Positions 1 to 8,946 are shown, numbered from the stretch's first letter. The stretch: DNA of 64,000 nt from Kushneria aurantia DSM 21353 (GCF_000382245.1 NZ_KB907866.1:62001-126000); one strand, 5' to 3'. Notes: a model not told the origin generated them from the sequence alone. A program made the numbers and translations.

Positions 1-158
1 ACCACATCGAAGATATCACCGGCGATCAGCAGGGCGTCAGGGCGGCGTGCGCTCAGGGTGTCGAGCAGCCAGTCGAGGAAACGACGCTGCTCGAAGTGGC
101 GTTCGCGACCGTGAAAGCTCTGGCCGAGATGCCAGTCGGCGGTGTGGATCAGTTTCAT
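1..158 (-). CDS. sbcD: Exonuclease subunit SbcD, N-terminal part (cut by window edge)
   Basis: The first 52 residues of SbcD, the Mre11-type nuclease subunit of SbcCD, which cuts DNA hairpins and processes ends; the rest lies beyond the left edge. Seen: the phosphoesterase metal motif D-x-H (D8, H10) and the second metal motif GDIFD at residues 47-51. The ATG at 158 has GGAG five bases upstream. It is divergent from opgD, so the roughly 215 bases between them should carry both promoters. The neighbouring sbcC is not in the window. Confidence 0.9.
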   Translation of the reverse strand, partial: MKLIHTADWHLGQSFHGRERHFEQRRFLDWLLDTLSARRPDALLIAGDIFDV

Positions 159-374
159 ACGACTCCGGCTGTCATGAGGCATTACAGGTGGCGTCTGCGG
201 TATTGCGTTGCGCCATCCGGCAGGCGTTTGTAAGCCTGGGTGAACGATACTCCTCATCGTGCTCACGGATCTTCACTCGGCGTTACCCGTGTGGCCGTTC
301 CTCGAGGTGCCGAGCTTCATCAAAGCGGTTAGGATGATGGCCTTCCAGGGGTTGCACAGAGGAATCATCCTGAC

Positions 375-2039
375 ATGGATCGAAGAACGCTACTCAAGGC
401 ATCTGCGGCGCTTTCAGCGCTGGGTCTTTCCGTACGCTCCGCATTTGCCGGTGCGGGCCAGCAAAGCGGTGAAGGTGACGGCGTCGCCGTGGCGCTGGAC
501 GAGCAGAGCACATCGTTTGACTACGACTGGCTCAAGTCGCACGCTCGCGAACTGGCCGGCAGCGCATGGCAGGATACCACTCAGCAGCTGCCCGATACCC
601 TGACGCTCAACAATCTCGACCCTCGCGAATACTCCGCCATCAGCTACGCGCAGAATCATGCCCTGTGGTCGGATCTGGCCCGCGGTGATCTGCAGGTGCA
701 GTTTTTCCATGTCGGCATGCAGTTCAATCAGCCAGTGCGCATGTATAGCCTGGTCGAGGGCCAGGCCCGTCAGATCCATTTTCTCCCGGAGCTTTTCACC
801 TACGGCGATAGCGGCGTCGATGTCAGTCAACTGGAAGGGCACGATCTGGGCTTCGCCGGCTGGCGGGTATCGAAACGCCCTGATTTTTCGGCCTATGCCA
901 ACATCGTTGCCTTTCTGGGTGCGACCTACTTCCGGGCCATCGACAGCGGCGACCAGTTCGGTCTGTCGGCGCGCGGCCTGTCTATCAATACAGCCGTGTC
1001 GCCGCAACACGGGCCGGAGGAGTTCCCTTACTTCAGGGCATTCTGGTTCGAGCAGCCCGCTGCGCACAGTACACGCATGACGGTCTATGCACTGCTCGAT
1101 TCGCAGTCGGCGACCGGCGCTTATCGTTTCGATATCGATATGCAGCAGGGCCGTGTGGTGATGGGTATCGATGTCAATGTCTATCCCCGTGAGCCGATCG
1201 AGCGGTTGGGTATCGCGCCGATGACCAGCATGTTCCTGACCGGTACCAGTCAGCGCATGCGTCGCGATACCATCGTGCCGCTGATTCACGACTCCGATCG
1301 GCTGTCGATCTGGACGGCGGAGGGGGAGTGGATCTGCCGCCCGCTCTACAACCCCGAGACCCTGCAGTACAACATCTTCAGAGACCACAATCCGCGCGGC
1401 TTCGGGCTGGTGCAGGATGACCACGAGTTCGCCAACTACCGCGATCCGGTCAACTACTACAGCGCTCGGCCCAGTCTCTGGTGCGAGCCCACCAACGACT
1501 GGGGCGAGGGCGGTATCGTACTGCTCGAACTGCCGACGCTGGGGGAAACGGTCGATAATATCGGCGCCTTCTGGCAGCCCTCTCAGCCTGTCGAGGCGGG
1601 CCAGGCGCTGCACTACAGTTACAACCTCTACTGGAGCCCGCGCCCTCCCGTCAAACCCTCTCTGGGCCAGGTCGACAAGACCTGGAGCGGCATGGGCGCG
1701 GTGCGCGACGGCTGGATTCCCGGTGAGCACAACCCGGAGACCTGGGCGAAGCGCTTTGCAATCGATTTCCGCGGCGAGCCGATCGCCAGCATGCCTGACG
1801 ACGCCGACATCGGGGCGGTCATCAGCGCCTCCCGTGGCGAAACCCAACTGGTGTCGGTGACCCGACTGCGGGCGCCGCTCAATATGTGGCGTGCCCAGTT
1901 CGATTGGTATCCGCAGAGCGATTCAGTCGAGCCGGTAACGCTGCGGCTTTATCTCCAGCAGGGCGATCAGACCCTGAGCGAAACCTGGCTTTATCAGTTC
2001 GTGCCGCCGGCGCCTGCCAATCGCAACTGGAACGGCTGA
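375..2039 (+). CDS. opgD: Glucans biosynthesis protein D (periplasmic, Tat-exported)
   Basis: A 554-residue member of the MdoG/OpgD family, which shapes the backbone of osmoregulated periplasmic glucans made at low osmolarity. Seen: an N-terminal twin-arginine signal (R3-R4 in RRTLLK, a hydrophobic stretch to about residue 25 ending in AFAGA), which separates OpgD from Sec-exported OpgG. The length is close to that of E. coli OpgD. AGAGGA precedes the ATG. It appears to be a single transcription unit closed by a 10-bp hairpin. Glucan synthase opgH is not in the window, so OpgD acts here with an enzyme encoded elsewhere. Substrate detail is inferred from the family. Confidence 0.9.
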   Translation: MDRRTLLKASAALSALGLSVRSAFAGAGQQSGEGDGVAVALDEQSTSFDYDWLKSHARELAGSAWQDTTQQLPDTLTLNNLDPREYSAISYAQNHALWSDLARGDLQVQFFHVGMQFNQPVRMYSLVEGQARQIHFLPELFTYGDSGVDVSQLEGHDLGFAGWRVSKRPDFSAYANIVAFLGATYFRAIDSGDQFGLSARGLSINTAVSPQHGPEEFPYFRAFWFEQPAAHSTRMTVYALLDSQSATGAYRFDIDMQQGRVVMGIDVNVYPREPIERLGIAPMTSMFLTGTSQRMRRDTIVPLIHDSDRLSIWTAEGEWICRPLYNPETLQYNIFRDHNPRGFGLVQDDHEFANYRDPVNYYSARPSLWCEPTNDWGEGGIVLLELPTLGETVDNIGAFWQPSQPVEAGQALHYSYNLYWSPRPPVKPSLGQVDKTWSGMGAVRDGWIPGEHNPETWAKRFAIDFRGEPIASMPDDADIGAVISASRGETQLVSVTRLRAPLNMWRAQFDWYPQSDSVEPVTLRLYLQQGDQTLSETWLYQFVPPAPANRNWNG

Positions 2040-2049
2040 TTCCGCCATG

Positions 2050-2078
2050 GCCCCGGCGCTGTTCATCGGCGCCGGGGC
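2050..2078 (+). terminator. Terminator-like hairpin after opgD
   Basis: A perfect 10-bp stem (GCCCCGGCGC at 2050-2059 with GCGCCGGGGC at 2069-2078) and a 9-base loop, starting 11 bases after the opgD stop. A T run follows only about 20 bases later (2096-2104), so efficient intrinsic termination is not certain. Confidence 0.6.
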
Positions 2079-2122
2079 GTCTACAATAAGTACTCTATTT
2101 TTTTCTACGGTACCCGGGATTG

Positions 2123-2716
2123 ATGGCTGATCTTGCCCCGCGCCCCTTTGTATTCGTTCGTCACGGCGAAACCTTCTATAACCGCGCCGGTCTGGTTGCC
2201 GGGCGGCTGGATGTTGCTCTGACCCGTCTGGGCGAGCGCCAGGCGCGGGAAGCCGGTGAACTGTTGGGCGGCTTTCGCTGGTCATATATTGCCGTCAGCA
2301 GCCAGTTTCGCGCCCGCAAGACGGCGCGCCTGCTGCTGCCCGGTGCCCGCCTTCATTATCATGATGGATTGCGCGAGCGCGACTGGGGCGTGCTGGAGGG
2401 CGGGCCACTGCAGGCACCCATGCCCTATTTCGACGAGCCTGCACAGGGCGAGTCATGGGAGATATTCCGCAGCCGGGTGCTTGCGGCCCTCAATGCGGTG
2501 ATCGAGCGCTACGAGTGGCCGCTGATCGTGGCTCACTCGGGCGTGTTTCGAGTGATTCGCCACGCCACCAGCGGCAGTCTCGACGGCCCGCGGGTCGGCA
2601 ACGTTGAACCGGTTGTCTGTCAGCCGCCGGGGCGCCCCGGCGGTAACTGGGAGCTGCTATCCTGCTATCAGGAGCCCGAGGCGCTGAATTCGCTGACAGC
2701 ACTTCGTCGTTGCTGA
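2123..2716 (+). CDS. Histidine phosphatase family protein (phosphoglycerate mutase-like)
   Basis: A 197-residue branch-1 histidine phosphatase. Seen: the phosphohistidine motif RHGE at residues 13-16 and a second catalytic His in the AHSG context in the C-terminal half. These enzymes remove phosphate from small metabolites such as alpha-ribazole phosphate or phosphoglycerate; nothing here fixes the substrate. A TTG at 2120 lies directly before the chosen ATG at 2123, and no strong ribosome binding site separates the two choices. No cobalamin genes are nearby, so CobC is not supported. Confidence 0.8.
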   Translation: MADLAPRPFVFVRHGETFYNRAGLVAGRLDVALTRLGERQAREAGELLGGFRWSYIAVSSQFRARKTARLLLPGARLHYHDGLRERDWGVLEGGPLQAPMPYFDEPAQGESWEIFRSRVLAALNAVIERYEWPLIVAHSGVFRVIRHATSGSLDGPRVGNVEPVVCQPPGRPGGNWELLSCYQEPEALNSLTALRRC

Positions 2717-2789
2717 GTCGCTATCGGCGTTTCGCCACCTTACGGGCAGCACATACTCGCAGGCAGGAATTTTCAGGACGGTAGAGGTC

Positions 2790-3290
2790 ATGACAAGGAT
2801 TCTGCACGGTGAAGAGCATATCGATGTCGAAGGGCATTTTCCGGAAGTGGGTGAAACGGTGCCGCCCTTTACACTGACCGGTCGCGACATGGTCGATGTA
2901 GCGCTTGCCGATTACGCCGGGCAGCGCAAGGTGTTGTCGATCGTGCCCAGCATCGATACCGGCACCTGCGCTACGTCGGCGCGCAAGTTCAACGAGCGCG
3001 CTTCCGGGCTCGACAATACGGTGGTCATGGTCGTGTCGGCCGACCTGCCTTTCGCTGCCGGTCGTTTCTGCGCTGCTGAAGGGCTTGATCAGGTGATGAC
3101 GCTGTCGAATTTTCGTCATCACCCATTCGCTCGCGACTTCGGTGTCGACGTTGTGACGGGGCGCATTCGCGGTCTATGCGCCCGCGCCGTAGTGGTACTG
3201 GATGAAAACGATCGAGTTCTGCACAGTGAGCTTGTCGATCAGATCAAGAACGAGCCCGATTACGAGGCGGCGCTGGCCGCATTGAAATAG
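2790..3290 (+). CDS. tpx: Thiol peroxidase Tpx
   Basis: A 166-residue atypical 2-Cys peroxiredoxin that reduces hydrogen and alkyl peroxides using thioredoxin. Seen: the peroxidatic cysteine C60 in the family context D-T-x-x-C-A-T-S-x-R-K-F-N and the resolving cysteine C94, matching Cys61/Cys95 of E. coli Tpx (168 residues). The ATG is preceded closely by AGAGG. osmC follows, giving a small peroxide-defence group, although about 100 bases separate them and each may have its own promoter. Confidence 0.93.
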   Translation: MTRILHGEEHIDVEGHFPEVGETVPPFTLTGRDMVDVALADYAGQRKVLSIVPSIDTGTCATSARKFNERASGLDNTVVMVVSADLPFAAGRFCAAEGLDQVMTLSNFRHHPFARDFGVDVVTGRIRGLCARAVVVLDENDRVLHSELVDQIKNEPDYEAALAALK

Positions 3291-3398
3291 TTGATCGGAT
3301 CGAACTGGCGGTATAGCGGTTCTTCTGACTATGCTGTCAGGGCAATTCGGTAGTGGGCTATCGAATACAGTAATCCATGAATGTCACGGAGGATCATG

Positions 3399-3830
3399 AT
3401 GGCGATTCAGAAGAAGGGTTCCGCAGAGTGGAAAGGTAGCCTCAAGAAGGGCAAGGGCGTCGTGTCGACCGAAAGCGGGGCGCTCAAGGAAAACCCTTAC
3501 GGCTTCAACACCCGTTTCGAAGGCCAGCCCGGTACCAATCCGGAAGAGCTGATCGGCGCTGCCCATGCCAGCTGCTTCTCCATGGCGCTGTCGATGATGC
3601 TTGGCGAAGAAGATCTGGAGCCCGAGAGCATCAATACCGAGGCGACCGTGACACTGGATCAGGACGACAGCGGTTTCTATGTCAGCAAGGTCCATCTGCA
3701 GACCGTGGCAAAAATTCCCGGCGCCGACCAGACCGCCTTCGACCGCGCGGCGAAGAATGCCAAGGAAGGCTGCCCGATTTCACGCCTGTTCAACGCCGAG
3801 ATCACGCTCGACGCCAAACTTGAAGGCTAA
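3399..3830 (+). CDS. osmC: OsmC family peroxiredoxin
   Basis: A 143-residue OsmC-type hydroperoxide reductase, reducing organic peroxides with a cysteine pair. Seen: C59 in AAHASCF and C125 in KEGCPIS, the two conserved cysteines, plus R39 and E50, which fit the usual active-site set. The ATG at 3399 is chosen because GGAGGA ends five bases upstream; ATG at 3396 and 3381 are in frame but badly spaced. The stop codon TAA is part of a CTAA target duplication, and a 159-bp miniature element begins at the very next base. Confidence 0.9.
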   Translation: MAIQKKGSAEWKGSLKKGKGVVSTESGALKENPYGFNTRFEGQPGTNPEELIGAAHASCFSMALSMMLGEEDLEPESINTEATVTLDQDDSGFYVSKVHLQTVAKIPGADQTAFDRAAKNAKEGCPISRLFNAEITLDAKLEG

Positions 3831-3989
3831 GGAAGCGCCGCATAAATCGCCGAACGAGATGAAGGGCAAGGCGCATGGAACGCAGAAGGCGAGACATAAC
3901 ATGGGGTTAGGCGAGTCTTCGACCGGGCTGGCGCACCAGTACCGCGCAACGTAGTCATTCGCTCGTGCAGGCATTTATGCAGTGGTTCC
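3831..3989. mobile_element. IS5-like miniature element (MITE), copy A, 159 bp
   Basis: Non-coding element with imperfect terminal inverted repeats: the left end starts GGAAGCGCCGCATAAAT, and the right end read inward starts GGAACCACTGCATAAAT. It is flanked on both sides by CTAA (3827-3830 and 3990-3993), which fits the YTAR target duplication of IS5-group elements. It has the same length as copy B at 29038-29196 and near-identical internal sequence, including the stretch around ACATAACATGGGGTTAGGCGAG. It sits between the osmC stop codon and the hairpin at 4022 that was probably osmC's terminator. A transposase acting in trans is inferred. Confidence 0.85.
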
Positions 3990-4021
3990 CTAATGCCTTT
4001 CGGCCTGAGTTGAACGCGAAC

Positions 4022-4042
4022 AGCCCCGCTCTATGCGGGGCT
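4022..4042. terminator. Bidirectional terminator-like hairpin between osmC and the RcnB-like gene
   Basis: A perfect 8-bp stem (AGCCCCGC / GCGGGGCT) with a TCTAT loop, between convergent genes. The T-rich tail on the plus side (TTGTTGT) is weak. It probably ended osmC transcription before the miniature element was inserted upstream of it. Confidence 0.6.
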
Positions 4043-4058
4043 TGTTGTATCCCACCCT

Positions 4059-4523
4059 TTATTGTCCTGAACCCTCGAGCCCCGGGCGGGAGTCGCTCGG
4101 GCAGATCAGATCATGAAAGACGTTGTGATAGCTGTTGGAGGAAATGGCAATCAGTACCAGATCATGGCCAACACGTCGCCAGGCATAGCCTTCGAAGCGG
4201 GGCAGGGCGTCGACAAGTCCTGGCGGCAACTGTGTGCTGCTGACTTCGGTTGGCACCATCTCTCCGACCCGGGGCTCATGGCCGGATACCCCGATGCGCT
4301 TGCAGCGAAAGCTGTCGCCATGGTACTGAACGACTTCGACAATGCGTACATGATTGACGCTGGGGCCGCTGTCAAGCCAGGTGACGACAACAGGGCCGTG
4401 CTGGCTGTCGATAATCTGTGTAAGGCTTGAGGAGACGGTGTCTCCCCAGGCGACGCCGCCCTCTGTCGCCAGCGATGCGGCGAGAAAAAGGGTAACGATG
4501 AAAACAAAACGTGCGGCAAGCAC
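4059..4523 (-). CDS. RcnB-like small exported protein
   Basis: A 154-residue exported protein. Seen: an N-terminal hydrophobic signal (about residues 4-24, followed by A-W-G-D), and a C-terminal region reading LPPGL...LPRFEGYAWRRVGHDLVLIAI, which resembles the C-terminal repeat of RcnB, the periplasmic nickel/cobalt homeostasis protein. The start is taken as GTG at 4523, because AGGAG lies about 7 bases upstream; an upstream in-frame extension has no ribosome binding site. No metal-binding cluster or rcnA efflux gene is adjacent, so a metal role is only a family inference. Confidence 0.65.
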   Translation of the reverse strand: MLAARFVFIVTLFLAASLATEGGVAWGDTVSSSLTQIIDSQHGPVVVTWLDSGPSVNHVRIVEVVQYHGDSFRCKRIGVSGHEPRVGEMVPTEVSSTQLPPGLVDALPRFEGYAWRRVGHDLVLIAISSNSYHNVFHDLICPSDSRPGLEGSGQ

Positions 4524-4757
4524 ATCAACACTCCTGCTCTGGATCTGCAAACAGCAAGCCAATAATTTTCCGGGGCCCGTAGCGAATGCAGGACAGAGCC
4601 GATGAAATCCGGGCCGGCTTTGCAGAGGTATTTCGATCCGGATGTTGTTTTAAATGACGTATGCTACGTCAATGTCACCAAATTTTGCAGCCTGAAAAAC
4701 GATGACCTGGTGGTGACGAAAGCGGTGCCATCAAGCGCGCCGGATTCCGATTGCGGC

Positions 4758-4976
4758 TCAATGCATTACGCTGTCCTGCCCGGGCCGGATGATGCTGGGA
4801 GCCGGTGCAGTGCCGTATTTTTCGAAGTAGGCCTGACGCTGGCGCCATTCTATGAGTTGTTGCCGCCTTTTGAAGTCATAAAAACTCTCGCTGCGTGCCA
4901 TGTCATCGGCTGCAACGTGAAAATCATGAGTCACCACTTTGTTACGGCGGCGGCTGGAGCGTCTGAAAATGCCCAT
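4758..4976 (-). CDS. Small basic protein of unknown function (72 aa)
   Basis: Not recognised. The 72-residue product begins MGIFRRSSRRRNK and is rich in Arg, with a charged and aromatic middle (FKRRQQLIEWRQRQAYF) likely to be helical. Support for a real gene is the strong ribosome binding site AGGGAGGAAG about five bases before the ATG and the protein-like composition. A plus-strand open frame over the same bases lacks such signals and is treated as a shadow. No membrane segment or signal peptide is visible. Confidence 0.6.
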   Translation of the reverse strand: MGIFRRSSRRRNKVVTHDFHVAADDMARSESFYDFKRRQQLIEWRQRQAYFEKYGTAPAPSIIRPGQDSVMH

Positions 4977-5164
4977 GCTGTCTTCCTCCCTGCGACCACG
5001 TTGATATGACGTCGATCCTTCGCATCATCACACCCAGTGTAGTCTACAGGTTCCGCTAATGTTACAGCATGTGATCCTTTGCGGCATCAGGGTAAAGCTG
5101 CGACCCTCGCGAGCAGGGCCGGGGCAGGAAAAGGTTCAGGGATAGGGTGTTAAGCCGAAGTCCT

Positions 5165-6013
5165 TCAAACGATCCGGATCGAACTGCTTCCTTCGGGAAG
5201 CGGGAAGGCATCGTCAAGGCGCTCCAGCGCATCCTCGTCCAGTTGGATCTCGAGCGCTGCGGCGTTTTCATCCACGTGCCCGGGGCTGACGGCCTTGGGT
5301 AGCGCAATAACGTCGTCATCGCGCACCGACCATGCCAGCAGCAACTGCGAAGGCGTAATGTCGTACTCGTTGGCAATGGCGCGTACCGTTCTGTTATTAG
5401 CCAGACGTTTAAAGTCGCGTCCGCCCTGCGCCAGCGGGCAGTAGGCCATTGTAGGCAGGTCGTTACGCCTTTGTAGAGGCTGCAACCCCAGCTCTATCTC
5501 GCGAGAACCAAGGTGATAGAGCACCTGGTTGGCAGCGCAGCGCTCGCCGGCCTTGAGAGTGTAGAGCTCCTCGATGTCGTCGACGTCGAAATTGGAAACG
5601 CCAAAGGCGGCGATCTTGCCCTCGCGCTCCAGCTGTTCGAAGGCTTCAAGCGTTTCCGACAATCTTGTGCCACCGCGCCAGTGCAGTAGATAGAGATCGA
5701 GCTGCTCTACGCCAAGGCGTTTGAGTGACGCTTCACAGGCTGCAACCGCCTCATGACGGCCGGCATTGGAAGGTAGTAGCTTGGAAACCAGAAAGGCGTC
5801 ATCGCGGCGTCCGCTGATCGCCTCGCCCACCACCTTTTCGGCTTCACCGCTGGCGTACATTTCGGCGGTATCGATCAACGTCATGCCGGCATCAAGACCG
5901 CGTCGCAGGGCATTGACCTCGTCCTGTCGAGGGTACTGTCCTTCACCCATGTGCCAGGTGCCCTGGCCGATGGCGGGAACGTCGCTGCCGGCGAGTCGAA
6001 CATAGCGCGTCAT
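5165..6013 (-). CDS. Aldo/keto reductase
   Basis: A 282-residue NAD(P)H-dependent aldo/keto reductase of the (beta/alpha)8-barrel family, reducing aldehydes or ketones to alcohols. Seen: the full catalytic tetrad D48, Y53, K78 and H111, and the cofactor-binding end ALPKAVSPGH. The start at 6013 is chosen for AGGAGA about nine bases upstream and because MTRYVRLAGSDVPAIGQGTWHMG is a typical N-terminus; a longer in-frame reading to 6124 lacks both. It resembles the YajO/YeaE-type reductases, but the substrate cannot be told. It is divergent from the MFS gene across the repeat array. Confidence 0.87.
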   Translation of the reverse strand: MTRYVRLAGSDVPAIGQGTWHMGEGQYPRQDEVNALRRGLDAGMTLIDTAEMYASGEAEKVVGEAISGRRDDAFLVSKLLPSNAGRHEAVAACEASLKRLGVEQLDLYLLHWRGGTRLSETLEAFEQLEREGKIAAFGVSNFDVDDIEELYTLKAGERCAANQVLYHLGSREIELGLQPLQRRNDLPTMAYCPLAQGGRDFKRLANNRTVRAIANEYDITPSQLLLAWSVRDDDVIALPKAVSPGHVDENAAALEIQLDEDALERLDDAFPLPEGSSSIRIV

Positions 6014-6154
6014 GAGAGATTCTCTCCTGTCGACATGGCTTGTACTGACAATGCTTGTACTGATAATGATGGTTGATGTAAGCGAAGTTTGCCTGGTCAA
6101 TGACGACATTGAGATGTCAGTCATCCGAAAGCGCGCCCGGCCTGGTCATGAAAC

Positions 6155-6450
6155 GCCCGCCATCCCTGGCGGGCACCCTTCGGGGTCGTCGCTTGTGCGA
6201 CGTTAAAAATCGTTCCCGACGATTGTTGATGCCCGCCATCCCTGGCGGGCACCCTGCGGGCCATCGCTTCGCGACGTTAAAAATCGTTCCCGACGATTTT
6301 TGATGCCCGCCATCCCTGGCGGGCACCCTGCGGGCCATCGCTTCGCGATGTTAAAAATCGTTCCCGACGATTTTTGATGCCCGCCATCCCTGGCGGGCAC
6401 CCTGCGGGCCATCGCTTCGCGATGTTAAAAATCGTTCCCGACGATTTTTT
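6155..6450. repeat. Tandem array of four triple-hairpin repeats, 74-76 bp period
   Basis: Units start at 6155, 6231, 6305 and 6379. Each contains three hairpins: I, GCCCGCC-ATCCCT-GGCGGGC; II, a short stem that differs between units (CGTCGC/GCGACG in unit 1, CATCGC/GCGATG in units 3 and 4, one mismatch in unit 2); III, AAAAATCGT-TCCCG-ACGATTTTT, terminator-like. The paired changes in hairpin II suggest selection for structure. Partial copies occur at 20443 and 24814, and a relative of hairpin I at 35278. The array lies between the divergent aldo/keto reductase and MFS genes. There are no unique spacers, so it is not CRISPR. Confidence 0.9.
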
Positions 6451-6585
6451 CTGGTAAGCTGTTGCGCCGCTGAAGCGAGTCGTTTCCAACATTTTAGCTG
6501 CCGTTGTCGGCTTTTGCCGCAGGGTATGCCAGCCGCATGGCGATTCGCAGAACTGTCAACGTGCTCTCCCGCAGGCGATTTTGCA

Positions 6586-7908
6586 ATGAACAACGAATCC
6601 ACCGAAGACCACAATACATCGGCGGCCCGTCCGCTGGGCGCCAGGGATGTCAAAACACTGGGGCTCTCGGCACTGGGCGGTGCGCTCGAGTTCTACGATT
6701 TCGTTATCTTCGTCTTTTTCGCCAGTATCGTCGGGCGGCTGTTCTTTCCTCCCGACATGCCGCAGTGGCTGACGCTGGTGCAGACTTTCGGTATCTTTGC
6801 CGCCGGCTACATCGCCCGGCCCATCGGCGGTGTCGTCATGGCACACTTTGGCGACAAGGTGGGCCGCAAGAAGATGTTCATGTTCTCCATCATGCTGATG
6901 GCGCTGCCTACCCTCATCATGGGTCTTCTGCCCACCTATGCCACCATCGGCTATATGGCACCGATTTTGCTGCTCGTCATGCGTATGCTGCAGGGGGCGG
7001 CAATCGGTGGCGAAGCGCCGGGGGCCTGGACGTTTGTCACCGAGCATGTGCCGGCACGTCATACCGCCTTTGCCACCAGTACGCTCTCTGCCGGGCTGGT
7101 GGCCGGCATTTTGCTCGGTTCGCTGGTGGCGACCGGCCTCAATTACGCCATGAGCGCCGAGACGCTGGAGAGCTGGGGCTGGCGTCTGCCGTTTCTGCTG
7201 GGCGGGGTGCTGGGCTTTGTTACGCTTTACCTGCGTCGCTACCTGCACGAAACGCCGGTCTTTACCGAAATGCAGCAGACGAAAGCGCTCTCCGAGGAGC
7301 TGCCGATGCGTGCGCTGCTGCGCGACTACCGCAATGGTGTGGCAATCTCGATGATCGCCACCTGGCTTTTGACCGCAGCGGTCGTGGTCACCATCCTGAT
7401 GGCACCGACACTTCTGGAAAGCTTTGCCGGTCTCGACCGCGGGCTGGTTCTGCAGGCCAACAGCGTGGCGATCGTCTGCGTGATCATAGGCTGCCTGGTG
7501 GCCGGCTGGCTGGCCGATCGCTTCGGCGACGGCATCATTCTGACCCTGTTCTGCGCCGGCCTGGGTATCAGTTTTTTCTGGTTCTTCTGGCTGATGCACC
7601 AGAGCACCGAACTGCTTTTCCCGCTCTATGCGCTGGTGGGGTTCTTCTGCGGCCTGGTGGGTATCGTACCGGCCATTGCGGTCAAGTCCTTTCCCGCCGC
7701 GATTCGTTTCACCGGTCTGTCGTTTTCCTATAACGTGGCCTACGCCTTTGCCGGCGGCTTCACGCCCATGGTCGTGACCTCATCGATCGAGGTATTGCCG
7801 ATGTCGCCGGCCTGGTATGTCGCTCTGGTGATGCTGGTCGGCGTGGTGCTGGGGCTATCGCTGGCGCGCCGCCACTATCGCTATCGCAGCGCTGCCCCGG
7901 TCTCCTGA
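6586..7908 (+). CDS. MHS-family MFS transporter
   Basis: A 440-residue 12-helix major facilitator of the metabolite:H+ symporter type. Seen: N-terminal LGGALEFYDFVIFVFFA, typical of the family (compare ProP/KgtP), the loop 2-3 signature GDKVGRKKMFMFS, and the loop 8-9 counterpart ADRFGDGI. It probably imports a small organic acid or compatible solute with protons at the inner membrane; the substrate is unknown. The start MNNESTED is chosen because it is the usual short cytoplasmic N-terminus; upstream in-frame codons run into the repeat-side leader. Confidence 0.85.
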   Translation: MNNESTEDHNTSAARPLGARDVKTLGLSALGGALEFYDFVIFVFFASIVGRLFFPPDMPQWLTLVQTFGIFAAGYIARPIGGVVMAHFGDKVGRKKMFMFSIMLMALPTLIMGLLPTYATIGYMAPILLLVMRMLQGAAIGGEAPGAWTFVTEHVPARHTAFATSTLSAGLVAGILLGSLVATGLNYAMSAETLESWGWRLPFLLGGVLGFVTLYLRRYLHETPVFTEMQQTKALSEELPMRALLRDYRNGVAISMIATWLLTAAVVVTILMAPTLLESFAGLDRGLVLQANSVAIVCVIIGCLVAGWLADRFGDGIILTLFCAGLGISFFWFFWLMHQSTELLFPLYALVGFFCGLVGIVPAIAVKSFPAAIRFTGLSFSYNVAYAFAGGFTPMVVTSSIEVLPMSPAWYVALVMLVGVVLGLSLARRHYRYRSAAPVS

Positions 7909-8118
7909 GGCCGAGGGGCTGCGGTGCTGCTGCAAGGGCCATGAGTTCGGCTCTTTTTTAGCGCTACGCCTTGTAGCGGTACTTTCTTGCACAAGTGCCG
8001 TTGCACGCCTTTCTCTTTTTATCAATGTGCCGCTTTCCCGGCGCCCGGTTATCGACCAGACTTGCGCTGACGGGTGCGGCCGTAGAGGCCGTTTTCATCG
8101 CAATACAGGGAGAGTTCG

Positions 8119-8922
8119 ATGGATATTCGGCTGAATGGCAAAACGGCGCTGGTCACCGGCGCCAATCGGGGCATTGGCGCCCACATGGCGCAGGCGCTGG
8201 CCGCGGCCGGCGCCAATGTGGCACTGCATACCCGCAAACCGCGCGAGGACGTCAACGACCAGGCGCAGCGGCTGGCCGACGATTACGGCGTCGACACCAC
8301 GGTGCTCAGCGGTGATCTGAGCGAGCAGCGCACTATCGACGAGATGTTCGAAGCCTTTGATCGCCACTTTGGACAGATCGATATTCTGATCAACAATGCC
8401 GGCTTCGAAAACGCTCACGCGCTGGAGGATATGCCGTTCGAGGACTGGCAGCAGCTGCTCGACGTCAATCTCAGCGCGCCCTTTCTGTGCTCGCAGCATG
8501 CCGCGCGGCGGATGAAAAAGGCCGGCAGCGGCGGCGTGATCATCAACGTGCAGTCGATTCACGACGATGTGACACGCAAGGGCGTGGCGCACTATAGCGT
8601 TGCCAAGGCAGGGCTCAAAATGCTCACTCGCGCTGCCGCCGTCGAATGGGGCGAGTACGGCATTCGCGTGGTCGGGCTGTCCCCCGGGGCGATCCAGACC
8701 GATATCAACCGCGAGGACAACGAGGCGCTGGGCATCGACAACATGAACAGCTGGATTCCGCTCGGCTTTATCGGCGAAACCGGTGATGTATCCGGCGTCA
8801 CGGTGTTCCTCTGCTCCGAGCAGGCGCGCTATATCACCGGCACCACGCTCTACGTCGACGGTGGCTTCATGCACAACGTGATGCGTTACGATATGCGGCC
8901 GGATCACGATCTGGGGGTATAG
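8119..8922 (+). CDS. SDR family oxidoreductase
   Basis: A 267-residue classical short-chain dehydrogenase. Seen: the cofactor motif TGANRGIG at 13-20, NNAG at 92-95, the catalytic set S146, Y159 and K163, and the substrate-loop motif LSPGAIQTDI. It looks like the glucose-1-dehydrogenase / 3-oxoacyl reductase branch; the actual substrate is not evident. GGAGAG precedes the ATG. It stands alone, with a hairpin behind it. Confidence 0.87.
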   Translation: MDIRLNGKTALVTGANRGIGAHMAQALAAAGANVALHTRKPREDVNDQAQRLADDYGVDTTVLSGDLSEQRTIDEMFEAFDRHFGQIDILINNAGFENAHALEDMPFEDWQQLLDVNLSAPFLCSQHAARRMKKAGSGGVIINVQSIHDDVTRKGVAHYSVAKAGLKMLTRAAAVEWGEYGIRVVGLSPGAIQTDINREDNEALGIDNMNSWIPLGFIGETGDVSGVTVFLCSEQARYITGTTLYVDGGFMHNVMRYDMRPDHDLGV

Positions 8923-8926
8923 TCAC

Positions 8927-8946
8927 AGGCGCCCGGGCGGGCGCCT
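8927..8946. terminator. Terminator-like hairpin between convergent genes
   Basis: Stem AGGCGCCC / GGGCGCCT with a GGGC loop, 4 bases after the SDR stop and before the convergent NTF2-like gene. There is no T run, so it may act as a weak or bidirectional terminator. Confidence 0.45.

Noticed and set aside
414-1847. Long minus-strand open frame under opgD
   Set aside because: A shadow of the GC-rich opgD frame: low-complexity Arg/His/Gln/Gly composition and no ribosome binding site, while the plus strand has Tat signal and family match.
4602-5009. Plus-strand open frame of 135 codons
   Set aside because: It overlaps the minus-strand 72-aa frame, which has a much better ribosome binding site; no family resemblance or start signal on the plus strand.
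6155-6450. CRISPR-like array of direct repeats
   Set aside because: Units are 74-76 bp, nearly identical over the whole period, with no variable spacers and no cas genes; the internal palindromes fit an extragenic repeat.
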